Shown: piece after piece, positions 24,774-33,786 of the stretch
How positions within the stretch are numbered: the first letter of the stretch is position 1
How the letters are laid out: each line of letters starts with the position of its first letter
Assembly: GCA_017437785.1 (NCBI GenBank)
Contig: JAFRXH010000046.1
Coordinates: 39,983-103,982 of the forward strand
Direction: 5' to 3'
DNA length: 64,000 bases
Source: Lachnospiraceae bacterium
GTDB lineage: Bacteria > Bacillota > Clostridia > Lachnospirales > Lachnospiraceae
The notes under the pieces: model-generated
Database searches by the model: none
The model's input: only the letters and a program-made list of their open reading frames with translations
Told to the model about the DNA's origin: nothing
Position numbers and translations under genes: made by a program

Positions 24774-25673
24774 CTACTTAAACATCCCGGCCGCTTCAAG
24801 ATATATAAACCACGAAACATAATTTACCAGTATGAACATAACCCCGGCAACTACTCCCAATATGCCCAGGATCACTTTGTTCTCCAGCATGCTGAGAGCC
24901 ATCGCATGAAACGTAGGGCCACGCTCATACGTATTTTCCGAAAAATAATCCTTGATAACGGCAATAGGCAGCGCGATCAGATAAGCCAGTATAAACGGTA
25001 TGAACATTATCAGAAAGCTGATGAGCAGCCTTATACATCCGTATGCCACCACACGCCACAGTGTTTCGTTAAAGCTCAGTTTAAAAAGCTGTTTAAACAG
25101 CACACCGTCGCTCCTGAACACGATCGATACCAGCATAAGGCCTTCAAGTACCATGGCGAACCTGACTATCTTTGCTACCAGTCCGGATTCCTCAAGATGC
25201 CCGTCATCATATCTGTAACGGGCCATAATCTTTCCTCTGTACTTTTCCTGATTTCTTCCCACTAACACCTTATTGTTCATTCCCTGAACAAAAGCCGTTA
25301 TAAGGAATGCGATCACCATGATAATGCCGGTGCCCTTTGTTTCTTCTTCAAACTTGGCGATAACAAGTAAAAAGCGCTCCCTTAAGTTTATCAGGAAGCC
25401 GTCAAAACTCTGCTTATACAGTCTCATATAAGTCTTTCTGATGTGTCCCAGATCTTCTTCCTCAAGCTCAGTCTTGAGTTCAACATCAAACATATCCTCA
25501 AGTGCTTCTGTATAGCTCTTTACCTTTCTTCCTATCCCGGTATCTTCCAGATTGCCTTCTTTATTGCCGCCGCTGTTCCCGTTACCGGTCGCACCGCTGT
25601 CTGCGGCGTATACACGCGGGCATGCCAGGAGTGAAAGGACTATTATTACTATGATACAAATATATCTTTTCAT
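24774..25673 (-). CDS. membrane protein with signal peptide, paired with a zinc-ribbon protein
   Basis: A 299-residue protein with an N-terminal signal peptide (KRYICIIVIIVLSLLACPRVYAADS), a Gly/Asn/Ser-rich extracellular stretch, an acidic helical region (about 40-105), and four further TM helices (near 108-128, 170-188, 205-235, 263-290). It overlaps the upstream zinc-ribbon gene by one base (TGATG), so the two are translated together. I do not recognise the family. Confidence 0.8.
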   Translation of the reverse strand: MKRYICIIVIIVLSLLACPRVYAADSGATGNGNSGGNKEGNLEDTGIGRKVKSYTEALEDMFDVELKTELEEEDLGHIRKTYMRLYKQSFDGFLINLRERFLLVIAKFEEETKGTGIIMVIAFLITAFVQGMNNKVLVGRNQEKYRGKIMARYRYDDGHLEESGLVAKIVRFAMVLEGLMLVSIVFRSDGVLFKQLFKLSFNETLWRVVAYGCIRLLISFLIMFIPFILAYLIALPIAVIKDYFSENTYERGPTFHAMALSMLENKVILGILGVVAGVMFILVNYVSWFIYLEAAGMFK

Positions 25674-26356
25674 CAGCAGAGCTTTATTTTCTTAAGGTCG
25701 GGATTCTGGGCCAGGGCATATAAGCATATAAGCGCCGCTGCGGCCCCCGTTCCCCTGTAGTTGCTGCCGAGCATGGACATACGCACTGCAAATTCCCCGT
25801 TTACTTTTACGGTGGGGATGCCGCTGCCTATATCAAGTGTAAGGGAGCGTATATCCTTATAGAGTTCGAAGGGTGTCTTCTTTGTATCAAAAGTGATGAT
25901 GCGTTTGTCGGTCAGCACCGTTCCTTCCTTGCCCTTCGAAAAGAGGCCTGTGTTCTGATATGCCAGCACTTCCTCGCCGGGATCCAAAACGGAAGACACT
26001 TTTGCCTTAGCGGTACTTAACAGATCGGAGTGGACACTCTGCGTTGCCATATCGCTGTTGGTACTCTTTGAGAGCATCTTTAACAGGTTTTCTTTTACCG
26101 CATCTGCTTTGCACAATTCGTTTACGGCATAAAGGAATTCATCGATAAAGTCTTTGCCGTTGGGTTTGCTCCTTAAACTCTCTATATCCCATTCGCTGTC
26201 AAACAAAAGCGGATCGATCACGTTCTTTTTATCAAAAGCATCCTCTTCACGTTCATCGATCACAAACTCGCCCATACAGTACGGACAGCACATCTTCCTG
26301 CGATCCGCAGACATTTCCATTAATCCCCCACACTTAGGACATTCGTTACTTTGCAT
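25673..26356 (-). CDS. zinc-ribbon protein with PH-like domain
   Basis: A 227-residue soluble protein. Residues 1-34 form a zinc ribbon (CPKCGG...CCPYC). The C-terminal half (about 125-227) looks like a bacterial PH-type domain: LDPGEEVLAYQNTGLF, EGTVLTDKRIITFD and the following YKDIRSLTL. Such domains usually bind membranes or proteins. GAGGAGGT precedes the ATG. It is translationally coupled to the membrane protein downstream and follows paaK by 27 bp, which may be read-through rather than function. Confidence 0.78.
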   Translation of the reverse strand: MQSNECPKCGGLMEMSADRRKMCCPYCMGEFVIDEREEDAFDKKNVIDPLLFDSEWDIESLRSKPNGKDFIDEFLYAVNELCKADAVKENLLKMLSKSTNSDMATQSVHSDLLSTAKAKVSSVLDPGEEVLAYQNTGLFSKGKEGTVLTDKRIITFDTKKTPFELYKDIRSLTLDIGSGIPTVKVNGEFAVRMSMLGSNYRGTGAAAALICLYALAQNPDLKKIKLC

Positions 26357-26383
26357 TTTTTTATACCTCCTCTTTTTTTTATA

Positions 26384-27625
26384 CTATTCTTCTCTGTGGT
26401 CAAATACACGCTTGGTCTTCTTTTCAGAACGCGGCAATGTTCCTACCGGTACCACAGTAACCCTGGGCGTGACATTTAACTTTGACTTGAATGCTTCCTT
26501 TATCAGCTGGCCCGTCTTTTCAAAATTAACACGTCCCTCTGCCTCCGCCGTGATAAGTATCACGTCCTTGTTTATCTCTTCGTCATGCGCGATATTGATA
26601 TTATACTCACTCGATACGCCGTCGATCTGTCCCAGCAGCTCTTCAACCTGGCTGGGGAACATATTCACGCCGTGCACCTTGAACATGTCATCACTTCTTC
26701 CGCGGATTATATCAAGTCTGGGATGCTTGCAGCCGCAGGGGCATTCACCCGGGATGATACGTGAAAGGTCGTGCGTTCTGAAACGTATGAGCGGTGCACC
26801 TTCTTTTACCAGAGTGGTTATTACTATCTCGCCTTCCTCACCGTCCTCTACATTCTCTCCGGTTACGGGATCGATGATCTCTATGTAGAGATAGTCATCC
26901 CAGTAATGCATACCGCTCTGCTTATTGCAGTTAATACCTATACCCGGGCCGTATATCTCGGTAAGACCGTAGATATCATAAAGCTCTATGCCCAGCTTTT
27001 CGTGGATATACTCTCTCTTTTTATCGCTCCAGCGTTCCGATCCGATGACGCCTTTCTTTAAAAAGATATCCTTTTTCATTCCGCGGCGCTCTATCTCTTC
27101 GGCAAGTAAAAGCGCATATGATGAAGTAGCGCACAGGACCGTGGACTTTAAGTCAACCATCATCTGCAGCTGCTTTTCCGTGTTGCCGGGTCCCATAGGT
27201 ATAGCCATCGCGCCCAGCTTTTCACAGCCCGCCTGAAATCCTATGCCTGCCGTCCAGAGACCGTATCCCGGTGTGATATGGATGCGGTCCTTATTAGTGA
27301 TGCCCGCCATTTCATAACATCTTGCAAACATCGTGGCCCAGTCATCCACATCTTTAGCGGTATAAGGTATTATCACCGGCTTGCCGGTAGTACCCGATGA
27401 AGAATGTATACGCACCACCTCTTCATCCGGAACCGCCTGTATCCCAAGAGGATAAGCATTTCTCAGATCATCCTTGCTTGAAAAAGGTATCTTCTTAAAA
27501 TCTTCCTGCGTGCTTACACCGGATATACCGGCGTCACGGTATACCTTTCCGTAGTAGCTTTCGGTAGACAGCAGACGCTTTATCTGCGCATCCACCTGTT
27601 TTAACTGCGTTTCATTAAGCTTCAT
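26384..27625 (-). CDS. paaK: phenylacetate-CoA ligase family protein
   Basis: A 413-residue adenylate-forming enzyme of PaaK type. The AMP-binding P-loop is SSSGTTGKPV, followed by YDIYGLTEIYGPG and RFRTHDLSRI; the C-terminal lid is LPRSEKKTKRVFDHR. It interconverts aryl-acetates and their CoA esters with ATP. Directly after iorA-iorB it most likely works with them on indole-3-, phenyl- or hydroxyphenyl-acetyl-CoA, releasing the acid and energy or activating it. AMP-forming enzymes of this type are the usual neighbours of IOR in anaerobes. Confidence 0.9.
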   Translation of the reverse strand: MKLNETQLKQVDAQIKRLLSTESYYGKVYRDAGISGVSTQEDFKKIPFSSKDDLRNAYPLGIQAVPDEEVVRIHSSSGTTGKPVIIPYTAKDVDDWATMFARCYEMAGITNKDRIHITPGYGLWTAGIGFQAGCEKLGAMAIPMGPGNTEKQLQMMVDLKSTVLCATSSYALLLAEEIERRGMKKDIFLKKGVIGSERWSDKKREYIHEKLGIELYDIYGLTEIYGPGIGINCNKQSGMHYWDDYLYIEIIDPVTGENVEDGEEGEIVITTLVKEGAPLIRFRTHDLSRIIPGECPCGCKHPRLDIIRGRSDDMFKVHGVNMFPSQVEELLGQIDGVSSEYNINIAHDEEINKDVILITAEAEGRVNFEKTGQLIKEAFKSKLNVTPRVTVVPVGTLPRSEKKTKRVFDHREE

Positions 27626-27665
27626 TTACTTACCTCCTCCTCTTACCATAATCTGTGCCGCCTGC

Positions 27666-28262
27666 TTAACCCTGTCCGGTGGCACTTCCTATATCATAAC
27701 CTTTGATAAAGGCATTTATATTTGCTTCCCTGAACTTTTCCGGTACTCTTTTTTCTATCACGCTCATCATGGTCTCTTTCTTTATGCCCAGCCGGCCGCT
27801 GCCGGCCGCGATACCCAGCAGCAATATGTTAAGAAATCTGACCGATCCGAGAGACTCGCACTCCGCTGTAGCGTCCGCAAAAATGCAGTTCCCCCGCTTT
27901 TTAAGATAAGCCGTCATCTCACTGCCGTCGTAGCCGGATCCCGATAATGATGCTGTTACGGGCTTTACCGCTGTGGTATTTACTACGGCAATTCCCTGCG
28001 CAGACAGATACCCGATATTCCTTACGACCTCCGACGGTTCAAAACCTATGATAAGGTCTGCTTTATTAAGCGGTATCAGCGGTGAGAAGGCTTTATCGCC
28101 TATCCTTACGTGGCTTGTGACAGGCCCGCCTCTCTGGGCCATTCCGATAGTCTCGGCGGAGTGTACCACATTGCCTTCAGCCATAGCAGCTGCAGCAATG
28201 ATCCCCGATGCCAGCACGGTTCCCTGTCCGCCAACACCGCAAATGAGTATATCTTTATCCAT
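27666..28262 (-). CDS. iorB: indolepyruvate:ferredoxin oxidoreductase, beta subunit
   Basis: Encodes 198 residues starting MDKDILICGVGGQGT; this ATG has GGGAGGTG and lies 2 bp after the iorA stop, while longer in-frame starts have no ribosome site. GVGGQGTVLAS is the nucleotide/CoA-binding loop of the gamma-type domain of 2-oxoacid:ferredoxin oxidoreductases; AETIGMAQRGGPVTSHVR is highly typical of IorB. It forms the heteromer with IorA that oxidatively decarboxylates aryl-pyruvates to aryl-acetyl-CoA, reducing ferredoxin. Confidence 0.95.
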   Translation of the reverse strand: MDKDILICGVGGQGTVLASGIIAAAAMAEGNVVHSAETIGMAQRGGPVTSHVRIGDKAFSPLIPLNKADLIIGFEPSEVVRNIGYLSAQGIAVVNTTAVKPVTASLSGSGYDGSEMTAYLKKRGNCIFADATAECESLGSVRFLNILLLGIAAGSGRLGIKKETMMSVIEKRVPEKFREANINAFIKGYDIGSATGQG

Positions 28263-28264
28263 CA

Positions 28265-30055
28265 CTAAACACCTCCCTTTACAGCCGAAACAGGACATAC
28301 CTGTGAACACAGCGCACATCCCGTACACATCGAGGCATCTATCACCACCCTGCCTTCGGACAGTGACAATGCGGGACATCCGGTTTCACGTATGCACTTT
28401 TTGCAGTTTATGCAGTCATCACCGATCGTACATTTTTTTGATGACTTTTCTATTGCTATACAGGGAGACTTAAATATGATCGCCTTTACGCCCTTAAGCC
28501 CGGCACATTCCTTTACAGCAGAAACCGCCGCTTTGAGGTCGAGCGGGTCGACAGTGATCACCTTGGTAAGTCCTATACCCTCAAGGATCTTAGGGATGCT
28601 TACTTTCTGAATAACATGTCCCATCATGTTCCTGCCTGTTCCGGGGTGAGGCTGGTGCCCCGTCATGGCCGTCGTGGAATTATCAAGAATACAGACCGTT
28701 ATATCGGCCTCATTGTATACGGCATTGACAACACCGGTCATGCCGGATGCAAAGAAAGTGGAATCCCCGATAAACGCAAATGCTTTCCCGTCTTTATCGA
28801 TATGCGAAAAACCCTGGGCCATGGTAACACCCGCGCCCATACACAGACAGGTATCAACCATATCAAGAGGCATTGCATTTCCAAGGGTATAGCAGCCTAT
28901 ATCGCCGCAATAATATGTCTTTTCTCCTTCCATCGCTTTCTTGACCGCATAGAACGAAGCCCTGTGAGGACAGCCTGCACAGAGCACCGGCGGTCTCGCG
29001 GGAAGCGCAGGAGCGTCGGAAACTCCGCCGCTGCTTTCCAAGGACTCTATTCCCAGAAAATCCTTAAGTATGTTTTTTACGCTATCGGCACTGTTTTCTC
29101 CCATTGCGGGAACATGGCCCGATATTTTTCCGTATACTTTTAGCGTGATACCGTAACGGCCTGCCAGCTTTAATACCTGCTCCTCAAGATAGGGGCTCAG
29201 TTCCTCAAGGCAAAGCAGTTCTTCCACACCTTTAAGCTTATCCAGCATAAAGCTTTCGGGAAAAGGATACGCGGTGGCGATACGTATAAGCGTCACACCG
29301 GGATGGTCCTGTAAGAATTCCTTCGCATACATATAACTGATGCCGCCCGCAAGCACGGCTTTAGCAGAAGGGCCTCCTTCTGCGGTATTGAATCTGTATG
29401 ATGAAAGATCCTCCCCGATACGTACATTTCTTTCTTCTATCATGCCATGGTTCTTATAGGAAAGACGCGGGAAGATAACAAAACGTCCCGGATCTTTCTT
29501 AAAGCCCTCAAAGCTTTTCGGCGTATATGTATCCGCAGCCTCTATCGCCGCATAGCCGTGGTCGACACGGGTTGTGGGTCTGAAGATGACAGGCGTTTTA
29601 TACTTTTCCGAATACGTGAACGCATCCTGTATCATCTCAAAAGCTTCCTCTGCAGATGCCGGATCAAATACCGGGATCCTGGCGAACTCGGCAAATCTTC
29701 TGCTGTCCTGTTCTGTCTGCGAGGATATGGGGCCCGGATCATCGGCGCTCACCACTACCATACCGCCTTCCACGCCAACGTATGCCAGAGACATCAGAGG
29801 ATCCGACGCCACGTTTAATCCAACCTGCTTCATCGTGACCAATGCCCGGGCACCGGAATAGGCTGCTGCCGCCGCCACCTCAAGTGCTGCCTTTTCATTT
29901 ACCGACCATTCCAGATGCAGTCCTTCATGCGGATATTTCGCAATAGTCTCTATTATCTCCGAAGAAGGGGTACCGGGGTATCCGCATACAACGTTTACCC
30001 CTGCTTTAAGCGCGCCAAGCGCTATCGCCCCGTTTCCCATCACATATTCTTTCAT
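28265..30055 (-). CDS. iorA: indolepyruvate:ferredoxin oxidoreductase, alpha subunit
   Basis: A 596-residue protein of usual length. The N-terminal pyrimidine-binding domain (GNGAIALGALKAGVNVVCGY, YPGTPSSEI), a central domain (about 230-320), a TPP-binding domain (LCAGCPHRASF, MGAGVTMAQGF, IGDSTFFASG, DNSTTAMTGHQ at about 450) and a C-terminal ferredoxin domain with two 4Fe-4S sets (CTIGDDCINCKKC and CTGCALCSQVC). It catalyses ferredoxin-dependent oxidation of indolepyruvate, phenylpyruvate or hydroxyphenylpyruvate from transaminated aromatic amino acids. Confidence 0.96.
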   Translation of the reverse strand: MKEYVMGNGAIALGALKAGVNVVCGYPGTPSSEIIETIAKYPHEGLHLEWSVNEKAALEVAAAAAYSGARALVTMKQVGLNVASDPLMSLAYVGVEGGMVVVSADDPGPISSQTEQDSRRFAEFARIPVFDPASAEEAFEMIQDAFTYSEKYKTPVIFRPTTRVDHGYAAIEAADTYTPKSFEGFKKDPGRFVIFPRLSYKNHGMIEERNVRIGEDLSSYRFNTAEGGPSAKAVLAGGISYMYAKEFLQDHPGVTLIRIATAYPFPESFMLDKLKGVEELLCLEELSPYLEEQVLKLAGRYGITLKVYGKISGHVPAMGENSADSVKNILKDFLGIESLESSGGVSDAPALPARPPVLCAGCPHRASFYAVKKAMEGEKTYYCGDIGCYTLGNAMPLDMVDTCLCMGAGVTMAQGFSHIDKDGKAFAFIGDSTFFASGMTGVVNAVYNEADITVCILDNSTTAMTGHQPHPGTGRNMMGHVIQKVSIPKILEGIGLTKVITVDPLDLKAAVSAVKECAGLKGVKAIIFKSPCIAIEKSSKKCTIGDDCINCKKCIRETGCPALSLSEGRVVIDASMCTGCALCSQVCPVSAVKGGV

Positions 30056-30096
30056 AGACGTTTCCTTTCACGATCTGTCAGGTATCAGGCTAAAGC

Positions 30097-30939
30097 CTAC
30101 CAGATGGTCCTTCCGCCGTCCAATACCACCGTGGAACCGGTCATATAAGTTGCGGCATCGCTTATCATATACAGTATGGTACAGACATATTCGTCCGGGC
30201 GGCTCATCCTTCCTAAGGGAATGAGCTGTGATATCTTCGACTGAAACTCCGGATCCTGGCCGTTTTCAAGGCTTGCGGGACACAGCGTATTAACGCGGAT
30301 ACCCTTATCCGCCCAGTAAACCGCAAGATATTTTGTAAGTCCTATCAGGCCGTGTTTAACCACCGAATAGGATACAGGCTTGATAGTCTGCTGATCCTCA
30401 GGCACTCCTTCTTTCCTGTAGATACGCTGGTCAGGAGCGATAAGTCCGTAATCGGAAGATATATTCAGTATCACACCGCTCTTCTGCTTTTCCATGACCT
30501 CGCCGAAAACCTGCGCACAGAGCATGGCTCCCGTAAGTCCCACAGCTATATCCTGATCCCAGATATTTACGGGGAACTCATGGAAACGCATTGCTCCCAG
30601 GTTCTTTGATCCGCCTTCCACTTTGGGATTATTTGCCGCATTATTGATCAGAACATCTATGTGTCCGTATTTTTCAAGCAGCTCATCACGCACTTTCTCA
30701 AGTGCCTCCCTGCTGGTTATGTCGGTAACGAAACATTCTATCTTCGTATCCTCACCGTATTCCTCCGTAACACTCTTCTTTACACGCTCCATACCCTGAG
30801 GAACTATATCCAGCAAAACAGCCACTCCGCCGCCTTCAACAATGGCTTCGGTATGTTTCATTCCTATCAGTCCGCCGCCGCCTGTGACTATACATACCTT
30901 TCCGGGTATCTCAAAACGGTTTGTGTAGATTTTTTTCAT
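30097..30939 (-). CDS. SDR family oxidoreductase (PtmA-like)
   Basis: A 280-residue classical short-chain dehydrogenase: VCIVTGGGGLIG (NAD(P) loop), NNAAN, catalytic SSDY... and YSVVK with Tyr/Lys, and a C-terminal VVLDGG. The extended segment about PDQRIYRKEGVPEDQQTIKPVSY between the Ser and the Tyr is typical of the group found in nonulosonic acid and flagellin/glycan modification clusters (ptmA type). GGAGGT precedes the ATG. It sits 51 bp downstream of a Gfo/Idh gene and before iorA. The substrate is not known. Confidence 0.85.
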   Translation of the reverse strand: MKKIYTNRFEIPGKVCIVTGGGGLIGMKHTEAIVEGGGVAVLLDIVPQGMERVKKSVTEEYGEDTKIECFVTDITSREALEKVRDELLEKYGHIDVLINNAANNPKVEGGSKNLGAMRFHEFPVNIWDQDIAVGLTGAMLCAQVFGEVMEKQKSGVILNISSDYGLIAPDQRIYRKEGVPEDQQTIKPVSYSVVKHGLIGLTKYLAVYWADKGIRVNTLCPASLENGQDPEFQSKISQLIPLGRMSRPDEYVCTILYMISDAATYMTGSTVVLDGGRTIW

Positions 30940-30990
30940 ATGTTTATACCTCCGTTTTTTAAGTATATCTCATCCGGTCATGATCACACA

Positions 30991-32016
30991 TCAGATCTGT
31001 TCCGTCTTCCTGCTCTCTGCCGATCTCTTCATCGCAAGAGCCATCTTAAGAGAGACGATACCTGCTTCAAGGGGGATCTTCGGCTCCCTGTCATGTTTTA
31101 TGCAGTCAAAAAAGTCCTTTAGCTCTTCTATGAACATATCGTTACGGATAAAGTCTTTTTCTTCCCAGACCTGCGCAGGCTCATCGCCTATATATTTGAC
31201 TGTCCTGGCTGCGATAAGGTCAGCTTCTATCCGGCCGTGATCACCCGCTATCTTAAAACAGTGTACAGGCGGATACTGGATAAAATCCGTATGCGCATAT
31301 ACAGGCATTCCGCCCTTGTATGTGAATACCGCCTGTGCACTCTCCTCAACATCTATCTCAAGACCCGATGCATATTTAAGCTGCGCACTCACTTCCAGCG
31401 GTCTGCCCAGTATCCACTGCAGTATATCCAGATCATGCATCTGCAGGTTCAGTACCGGTCCTCCCCCCATCTTCTTCTGTGCCATATATGTATCGCGGTA
31501 ATCCTCGTAGCGGTGCATCGTTATCACACGCTCGGAAAATTCACAGCTGCCGTATACAGGATTACCAAGTTCCCCACTCTCAAAACTTTCCTTCATACGC
31601 TGCACCGACGGATGATAGCGGTTCTGAAAACCCATGAACATCTTCAGTCCCTTTTCCTTTGCTATGCGTCCGAGTTCCTCCGCACCTTCCATATCATGCG
31701 AAAGCGGCTTCTCTATCAGCATATGGCAGCCGGCTTTAGCACAGGCCAGAGCAGTCTCCATATGACGCGAGGTTATATTGGTTATGAAAGCTGCATCGGG
31801 CTTCTGCGCCAGTGCTTCTTCCAGTTTATAATAAGGAGTGATGCCGTATTCGGCTTCCAGATCCACTCCCTCCCGTATCTTAAGATCATCACTGAAGGTG
31901 GTCTTAAGTCCGCGGCTCCTGAATGCTATAAGTTCCACTTCATTACCGTAGAGCTTTCTTAAATTTCTCACATGTCTCTGGCCTATACTGCCAAGACCTG
32001 TCATTAAGATCTTCAT
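30991..32016 (-). CDS. Gfo/Idh/MocA family oxidoreductase
   Basis: Encodes 341 residues from the ATG at 32016 (MKILMTGLGSIGQRHVRNL), which has GGGAG 7 nt upstream; a longer in-frame version would run through the gap and into the upstream gene. GLGSIGQRH is the NAD-binding loop, EKPLS the conserved Lys-Pro motif of the family, and MHDLDILQWILG a typical active-site His/Asp helix. Members oxidise or reduce sugars and inositols. Context (SDR, CMP-sugar synthetase) suggests a nucleotide- or nonulosonate-sugar reaction. Confidence 0.87.
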   Translation of the reverse strand: MKILMTGLGSIGQRHVRNLRKLYGNEVELIAFRSRGLKTTFSDDLKIREGVDLEAEYGITPYYKLEEALAQKPDAAFITNITSRHMETALACAKAGCHMLIEKPLSHDMEGAEELGRIAKEKGLKMFMGFQNRYHPSVQRMKESFESGELGNPVYGSCEFSERVITMHRYEDYRDTYMAQKKMGGGPVLNLQMHDLDILQWILGRPLEVSAQLKYASGLEIDVEESAQAVFTYKGGMPVYAHTDFIQYPPVHCFKIAGDHGRIEADLIAARTVKYIGDEPAQVWEEKDFIRNDMFIEELKDFFDCIKHDREPKIPLEAGIVSLKMALAMKRSAESRKTEQI

Positions 32017-32062
32017 ATATGTACTCCCAGATAAGATTTTGGCGTGCGTTGCTTCGGTGCTC

Positions 32063-32836
32063 TCAGACCACGCCGCTTTCTTCAAGTGTCCTATAATTTT
32101 CCCTCAAATATTTCAGAAGGCTTTCCTCCCTGCGCTCCAGAGTATATTCAATGTAATCCAGATCTTCCTTGGCATCCACATCCACTGCCTTGGGGATTAT
32201 ATAGGAAATAACTTTGTTTCCGTGCATCAGATGGTTCTCCTTTATGAAAGATGTCCTCAGAAGATCCACATAACCATCCGGAGTATAGACCTGGTCAAAA
32301 TCCTGACGTGGATTGTTAGCCTCATCTATGGTCATCCCATCGATAAAGCTGCGGTAATATCCGTCGGAACGCACGCAGAACATCTTGTAAGGCGGAAATA
32401 CCTGTTTATGCGCGCTGCGCAGGCTCGTTGCCTCAGGATCAGCAAGCATCTTCCGCGCTGCTTCATCCACTACAGACTTCTCTCTTAACGGAGATGTGGG
32501 ACGCAGATGCATGAAGAATTCAGGGAGTTTTCCCTCGTTTTCCTCAAGCCAGCCGATAGCATGTTCCATAAATTCGATATCCGGTGAAGTATCGGTAGCA
32601 AATTCGGCGGGGCGCAGGAAAGGAGTTTCCGCACCGTAATAGCGCGCGATCTTTGCATATTCTTCCGAATCGGTCGATACGATCATGCGCGATACATATT
32701 CACAATTCTTTGCCGCTGCGATCGCATATGCCAGCAGCGGATAACCCTTGACGCAGCGTATGTTCTTGTTCTTTACGCCTTTGCTGCCCGCCCTCGCCGG
32801 GATTATCGCATATATGCTCCCTTTTTCTATCATCAT
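32063..32836 (-). CDS. acylneuraminate cytidylyltransferase family protein (CMP-sugar synthetase)
   Basis: A 257-residue enzyme. YAIIPARAGSKGVKNKNI is the CTP-binding signature of CMP-NeuAc/CMP-Leg synthetases; STDSEEYAKIARYYGAETPFLRP and LRPTSPLR (catalytic/sugar-binding loops) are intact. It activates an 8/9-carbon sialic-acid-like sugar with CTP for transfer to surface glycans or flagellin. The synthase that makes the sugar (neuB/legI type) is not within the window. GGAGG lies before the ATG pair (32836/32833). Confidence 0.88.
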   Translation of the reverse strand: MMIEKGSIYAIIPARAGSKGVKNKNIRCVKGYPLLAYAIAAAKNCEYVSRMIVSTDSEEYAKIARYYGAETPFLRPAEFATDTSPDIEFMEHAIGWLEENEGKLPEFFMHLRPTSPLREKSVVDEAARKMLADPEATSLRSAHKQVFPPYKMFCVRSDGYYRSFIDGMTIDEANNPRQDFDQVYTPDGYVDLLRTSFIKENHLMHGNKVISYIIPKAVDVDAKEDLDYIEYTLERREESLLKYLRENYRTLEESGVV

Positions 32837-32848
32837 CTTTTCCTCCGC

Positions 32849-33619
32849 TTATACCTTTTTGGTGCACTCCCTTGCCATCACAAATATCCTTGACAGCAGA
32901 CCGGCTTCATTTATATCCCCGTCGCCTTCGCCGTCCCAGGCTTTTATAAACTCAAGACCGGCAGCCGCTATCAGCTCTTTTATCTCCGAAAGCTCATAAC
33001 CACGCTGCACATGTTCTTCTTCGCTCCGCTCATATGCGCCGTCTTCGCGCTCCGAATATATAGTCAGCAGGCAATCGTTTATATGCCCTTCCTCATCATA
33101 TTCGTTTTCCCAGATAAAGCTGCAGCTGTCGCGGTTCTCAGCGATCACGGCATCTCCTATGATATCACGATATTTATGAACAGTGTTAAAATCAAAGATA
33201 AAAAGACCACCCGGATCCAGATAATTATTCACCAGCTTAAAACACTTAAGCAGATCCTGCTTATCCGTAAGATAGTTTATGCTGTCGCATATGCAGATAA
33301 TGGCACGCATCGTGCCGTAGAGTTCAAACTCCCGCATATCCTGCAGAAGATACAGGATATCATGTCCCCCCGAGATTTTTTTCTCATTGGCGGCCTGCAG
33401 CATCTGTGCAGAATTGTCCACCCCTGTCATATCATAGCCGGCCTCTGCCATAAGCTCGCACACGGTCCCCGTGCCGCAGCCCAGCTCCAGGATAAGCCCG
33501 TCATCAATCCCGGCCAGCTTAAGCTCCGTGATGATACGCTGTGTCCACTCCTTATAAGGCACGTTATCCATCAGCAGATCGTAAACGCCGGCGAATTCGT
33601 CATAACTGTCCATATCCAT
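32849..33619 (-). CDS. class I SAM-dependent methyltransferase
   Basis: Encodes 256 residues from MDMDSYDEFAGVYDLLMD at 33619; a TTG five codons earlier is less likely. LILELGCGTGTVCELMAEAG is motif I, TGVDNSAQML motif II, and FIFDFNT motif IV. Such YqeM-like proteins are common in clostridia, with unknown substrates. It precedes the CMP-sugar synthetase by 12 bp, so in this context it could methylate the sugar, but a housekeeping role is equally possible. Confidence 0.82.
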   Translation of the reverse strand: MDMDSYDEFAGVYDLLMDNVPYKEWTQRIITELKLAGIDDGLILELGCGTGTVCELMAEAGYDMTGVDNSAQMLQAANEKKISGGHDILYLLQDMREFELYGTMRAIICICDSINYLTDKQDLLKCFKLVNNYLDPGGLFIFDFNTVHKYRDIIGDAVIAENRDSCSFIWENEYDEEGHINDCLLTIYSEREDGAYERSEEEHVQRGYELSEIKELIAAAGLEFIKAWDGEGDGDINEAGLLSRIFVMARECTKKV

Positions 33620-33684
33620 ACCTTTTCCCGTCAATATGCCATTATTTTACACGATTTACCGAAATAAATAAAGCATTATTACGC

Positions 33685-33713
33685 TTGAAAAATACATCCC
33701 CTTTGTGTAATAT
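33685..33713 (+). promoter_or_regulatory. sigma-A promoter of the ParB/BMP fusion gene
   Basis: TTGAAA (33685-33690), 17 bp, TAATAT (33708-33713) with TG one base before. The leader is about 67 nt and holds AGGAGG at 33771-33776. Confidence 0.8.
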
Positions 33714-33786
33714 AGCAAAAAAAGCAGATGTTTTTTAGTGAAAAAGGCAGAATGGGACGGAAACTGCCTCAGGAGGATTATATAAC

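Noticed and set aside
28616-29143. 175-codon plus-strand open frame
   Set aside because: It is antisense to the TPP domain of iorA and has no recognisable features.
31237-31962. 241-codon plus-strand open frame
   Set aside because: It is antisense to the Gfo/Idh gene, a typical shadow of its codon use.
32041-32074. inverted repeat GGCGTG/CACGCC with TTGCTTCGGTGCTCTCAGA
   Set aside because: It resembles the intergenic repeat only loosely and its right arm is coding sequence of the CMP-sugar synthetase.
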